The translations under genes were made by a program, and so were the position numbers. A stretch of DNA of 54,114 bases, taken from the NCBI GenBank assembly GCA_017883075.1, contig JADGOI010000003.1:1-54114 (forward strand), written 5' to 3'. Every line of letters starts with the position of its first letter. The first letter of the stretch is position 1. This document shows positions 51,472 through 54,114 of the stretch, in pieces. The DNA comes from Acidimicrobiales bacterium (GTDB lineage Bacteria > Actinomycetota > Acidimicrobiia > Acidimicrobiales > RAAP-2). The notes under the pieces were generated by a model. The model saw only the letters and a list, made by a program, of their open reading frames with translations, did not search any database and was not told the DNA's origin.

Positions 51472-52746
51472 CTACCCGAGCCCGCGTTGGGCGGCGACAG
51501 CTTCGTTCGCCAGTTGCTGGGCATAGGTATCGGCAAAGGCCTCGGTCCCGTCGGATTCGACAACCACGAAATACAGCCAGGTTCCGACCGGGGGGCTCAG
51601 CGCAGCCTCCAGCGCTGCCGGCGCCGGGAAACAGACCGGCGTCGGGGTAAGGCCACTATGGAGATAGGTGTTGTACGGCGTCTGAAGTTTGAGGTCTTGG
51701 CTGGTCACCGGCCCCCCGTCCCGGCCTTCCGAGTAGAGAACCGTCGAGTCCATCTGCAGGGGCATCTTCTTGGCCAGGCGATTGAGGATGACCCGGGCGA
51801 CCGGTCCCAGGTTCTTTTGGATGACCCCCTCCTTCTCGACAATGGAGGCCAAGGTGATCGCCTCATACGGGGTCAGCCCGAGCGCCCCGGCTCGGGCTGG
51901 GAGGTTCGCGCTGTTGGCCTGGCTGTTGAAACGATCAATCATCTGGTTCAGCAACTGCGTGTCGGTCTCGCCGGGAAGTAGCCGATAGCTCCCGGTGCCG
52001 AGCAGCCCATCGAGACTGGTCACCCCCGCCGGTTGCCACGAAGAATGGAGAGAGCCCCCGGTGGCAAGTACCTTGAACGTCGTACCGTCGTGCCCGGGGA
52101 ACTGGCCCAGCCGGGTTGCCACTTCCGACACGGTGAACCCGGGCAACACCTCGAGATCGAAGACATTGGGTCCTTTGGCGAGCACGTTCTTGATGGTTCC
52201 GAAACTCTCGTTCTTATTGAAGGCGTAGGACCCGGCAAGGACGCCCGGGTCACCGTGCACACTGATCCAGATCCGAAAGGCCAGAGAACTGCCGATCACC
52301 CCATCCTTTTGCAAGGTTCCCGCGAACGAACTGAGGCCCGCCCCTTTGGGCACCACCGCAATCACCTGTGCGCCCTTCGGCCCCGACGGGTTGGCTTCGC
52401 TGTTGAGCCAAAGGTAGCCACCCACGATCACCACCAACCCGAACAACACGAAGAGCAAACCCAGAATCCGCAACGGGTGATGGGCAAACAGGGATGGACG
52501 GTCCGCACCGGCATGCCTCCGATTCCCTGTACGTGCGGAATCGGTAGTCGGCTCGGATCCCGCGGCCACCGGGTCGGCCGGATCGACGTTGGCTGTGAAC
52601 TGGGACGTCGGGACGGTCTGCGGATCGGGGCGGGGGGAGAAACCCTCCGGGATGGGACGCTCGTCACGCTCACTTTCGGGAGGAAGATGATCGGCACCTG
52701 TCGGCTGATGAGGCCGCCCCAAGTCTTCCGGGGGTTCGGGCGTCAT
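51472..52746 (-). CDS. mltG: Endolytic murein transglycosylase MltG
   Basis: ATG 52746 overlaps the ruvX stop by 4 bp and gives 424 aa; the track start lies in ruvX. A disordered N-terminal arm of about 80 residues precedes one membrane helix (about 92-113). Next comes a LysM-like subdomain (VVPKGAGLSSFAGTLQKDGVI), then the catalytic YceG domain with Glu in LASIVEKEGVIQ and LQMDSTVLYSEG. The C-terminus is YNTYLHSGLTPTPVCFP, where the family usually has GLPPGPI. It cleaves nascent glycan strands. Confidence 0.94.
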   Translation of the reverse strand: MTPEPPEDLGRPHQPTGADHLPPESERDERPIPEGFSPRPDPQTVPTSQFTANVDPADPVAAGSEPTTDSARTGNRRHAGADRPSLFAHHPLRILGLLFVLFGLVVIVGGYLWLNSEANPSGPKGAQVIAVVPKGAGLSSFAGTLQKDGVIGSSLAFRIWISVHGDPGVLAGSYAFNKNESFGTIKNVLAKGPNVFDLEVLPGFTVSEVATRLGQFPGHDGTTFKVLATGGSLHSSWQPAGVTSLDGLLGTGSYRLLPGETDTQLLNQMIDRFNSQANSANLPARAGALGLTPYEAITLASIVEKEGVIQKNLGPVARVILNRLAKKMPLQMDSTVLYSEGRDGGPVTSQDLKLQTPYNTYLHSGLTPTPVCFPAPAALEAALSPPVGTWLYFVVVESDGTEAFADTYAQQLANEAVAAQRGLG

Positions 52747-53231
52747 GTGGATTCCTTCTGTGCCTCGAGCCACGCCTGCAACATCACTGTGGCCGCTGAT
52801 CGGTCGATGACCTTGCGGCGGGCCCGGCCGCCTTTGCCTCCCGCCGCCAGCGATTGATGTGCTGTCACCGTCGTCAGGCGCTCATCGAACAACTCCACGT
52901 CGACCCCCCGGGGGACGAACAGGGATCGGAGCTCTTCAGCTTCGGCCGCGGCTTCGACTGCCGCTCGACCACGGGACCCGTCCAGGGACAGGGGCAGTCC
53001 GACCACGACGATCCTTGCCTCCTCTTCGATCACCAGGTCGACCAACGCACGACGATCGCGTTCGAGATCACCGGACCGGACCACCGTCGTGCGCGGAGAG
53101 GCCAGTCTTCCACCCGAGTCGCTGACCGCCACACCGATCCGCCGGCTCCCCAGGTCGATGCCGACCGCTCGGCCACGGGTCACCAACGTGACCACCGACC
53201 CGCCCACCCTGCCCCCCGCCGTTCCACGCAT
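52743..53231 (-). CDS. ruvX: Holliday-junction resolvase-like YqgF/RuvX
   Basis: The track start lies in alaS. ATG 53231 (MRGTAGGRVGG) is used, 162 aa; a GTG about 13 codons later (VVTLVTRGRAVG) is an alternative. The RNase-H-like fold is marked by GIDLGSRRIGVAVSD with the catalytic Asp, VVGLPLSLDGSRG, and FDERLTTVTA with Glu. IDRSAATVMLQAWL closes the domain. The family resolves Holliday junctions or processes pre-16S rRNA. It lies 16 bp after alaS and is coupled to mltG. Confidence 0.93.
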   Translation of the reverse strand: MRGTAGGRVGGSVVTLVTRGRAVGIDLGSRRIGVAVSDSGGRLASPRTTVVRSGDLERDRRALVDLVIEEEARIVVVGLPLSLDGSRGRAAVEAAAEAEELRSLFVPRGVDVELFDERLTTVTAHQSLAAGGKGGRARRKVIDRSAATVMLQAWLEAQKEST

Positions 53232-53247
53232 CGGGACCGTTCCACCA

Positions 53248-54114
53248 TTACCCACTCGCGAGGGCCCGGCGCGCCTCATCGAGTGCGTCGTCAATTCCCG
53301 CTGGATTCTTCCCGCCGGCCACCGCCATCTCGGGCGAGCCTCCCCCACCGCCTCCCAACAATGGGGCGATGCGCTTGACCAGGTCACCGGCGTGCGCACC
53401 CGGGGCGCCGTGCCCGTCCGGCCCGCCCGCGGGCTGTGCGGACACCGACACGGATACCGCTACCGCCGCTTTGGCACCGTCAGGGCTGCCCCCCAACACC
53501 ACAGCCCGCAACCCTGCCGACTTCCGAGCGCTCTGGGCCAGGTCACGAAGCTCGTCGGGAACCAGTCCGTCCCGCCGTGCGACCACGATCCCGTCGATGG
53601 CGATGGCAGCCAACGCCGCGGCGGCAGCCTGCATCTCTCGACTCCTCATCCGCTCGAGTGCCTTCTCGGCGGTGCGTTGTCGTTCCAATAGCCGTTCGAT
53701 CGTCTCCGGAACATTCTCCGGTTCGGTACGCAGCAGCATTGCCGCCTCGGTCAACAGTCCCTCACGGGCCACGATCCGATCGAATGCCCCGGTGCCGGTC
53801 ACCGCCTCGAGCCGCCGGGTATTGGATCCTATGGACGACTCGGACACCACCGTGATCGGTCCGATCTTGCCCAGGGCTTCGACGTGGGTCCCTCCGCACA
53901 ATTCGATGGAGTGCTCCCCCGCTCGCACCACGCGGACCCGCTCACCGTATTTGTCCCCGAAGAAAGCCAATGCCCCCATCGCTTCGGCTTCCGCTTTGGT
54001 GGTCTCGACCACTGTCACCTCAGCGTCGGTGAGAACTTCGGCGTTGGCCATGGATGCAACTGCAGCCAACTCCTCAGGAGCGACGCCTCCGTGATGACTG
54101 AAATCGAAACGCAG
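53248..54114 (-). CDS. alaS: Alanyl-tRNA synthetase, C-terminal part (5' end cut by window)
   Basis: About 288 codons are in the window, reading to the last base. The first visible residues, LRFDFSHHGG, belong to the editing domain. Its zinc/editing motif ELCGGTHV lies near 53890-53920. A helical region follows, then the C-Ala domain with GGGGGGSPEMAVAGGKNPAGID. It charges tRNA-Ala and deacylates mischarged Ser/Gly. Within the C-Ala region there is an insertion SVSVSAQPAGGPDGHGAPGAHAG of low complexity. The order alaS-ruvX-mltG-aroE is common in Gram-positives. Confidence 0.96.
   Translation of the reverse strand: MRFDFSHHGGVAPEELAAVASMANAEVLTDAEVTVVETTKAEAEAMGALAFFGDKYGERVRVVRAGEHSIELCGGTHVEALGKIGPITVVSESSIGSNTRRLEAVTGTGAFDRIVAREGLLTEAAMLLRTEPENVPETIERLLERQRTAEKALERMRSREMQAAAAALAAIAIDGIVVARRDGLVPDELRDLAQSARKSAGLRAVVLGGSPDGAKAAVAVSVSVSAQPAGGPDGHGAPGAHAGDLVKRIAPLLGGGGGGSPEMAVAGGKNPAGIDDALDEARRALASG

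Overview
The window is a gene-dense, high-GC stretch of an actinobacterial chromosome. It carries a complete Pup-proteasome locus (mpa/ARC, dop, pup, prcB, prcA, pafA), a mycothiol synthase (mshD), a DUF4193 protein, menaquinone genes and the actinobacterial hisDCBHAF order. Short intergenic gaps, many 4-bp ATGA/GTGA overlaps and a fused isobutyryl-CoA mutase (IcmF) suggest an Acidimicrobiia-like member. That placement is inferred from gene content and was not tested by any search. No rRNA, tRNA, CRISPR array, insertion sequence or prophage was recognised.

Layout. 1-5.2 kb: a membrane-anchored HtrA protease (cut by the window start), a repeat-bearing hypothetical protein, an alpha/beta hydrolase with a GNAT enzyme, and a hypothetical/DUF4193 pair. 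5.6-17.8 kb (minus strand): mpa, dop, pup, prcB, prcA, pafA, lepB, tatB, tatC, helY and a two-domain ThyX-like protein, so tagging and degradation sit beside protein export and RNA/DNA functions. 18.1 kb: a divergent ferredoxin. 18.6-20.2 kb: trmI behind three small membrane proteins. 20.4-29.2 kb (minus): hisD-C-B-H-A-F, a GroES-like gene, hisI, trpE and ygfZ. 29.3-32.8 kb (plus): a small protein and icmF. 33.4-36.0 kb: nth, mshD and a VIT-family transporter. 36.1-39.5 kb (plus): a MaoC hydratase, then a MerR regulator coupled to menG and menF. 39.6-44.9 kb (minus): an AI-2E-family permease, a Ppm1-like glycosyltransferase, an MprAB-like two-component system and a hydrolase. 44.9-47.9 kb (plus): an LPG-synthase-type membrane protein and a SEDS protein. 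48.1-48.5 kb: two weakly supported small ORFs. 48.8-54.1 kb (minus): alaS (cut by the window end), ruvX, mltG, aroE, rodA and a bifunctional-nuclease gene.

Most of this is housekeeping. The points most worth a second look are: (i) a double ThyX protein whose signature motif appears split between its two halves; (ii) repeated TANNNT elements 6-7 nt before start codons without Shine-Dalgarno sites, suggesting leaderless mRNAs for dop, pafA, icmF, mshD, maoC, merR and the SEDS gene; (iii) sharp palindromes in the icmF and merR promoters; (iv) a MerR regulator with two recognition domains, apparently co-transcribed with menaquinone genes; (v) several in-frame tandem repeats, including a hexanucleotide run inside hisF; and (vi) an 11-bp-spaced direct repeat upstream of htrA, in a window that also encodes an MprAB-like system. 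I did not find a clearly new defence or mobile system.
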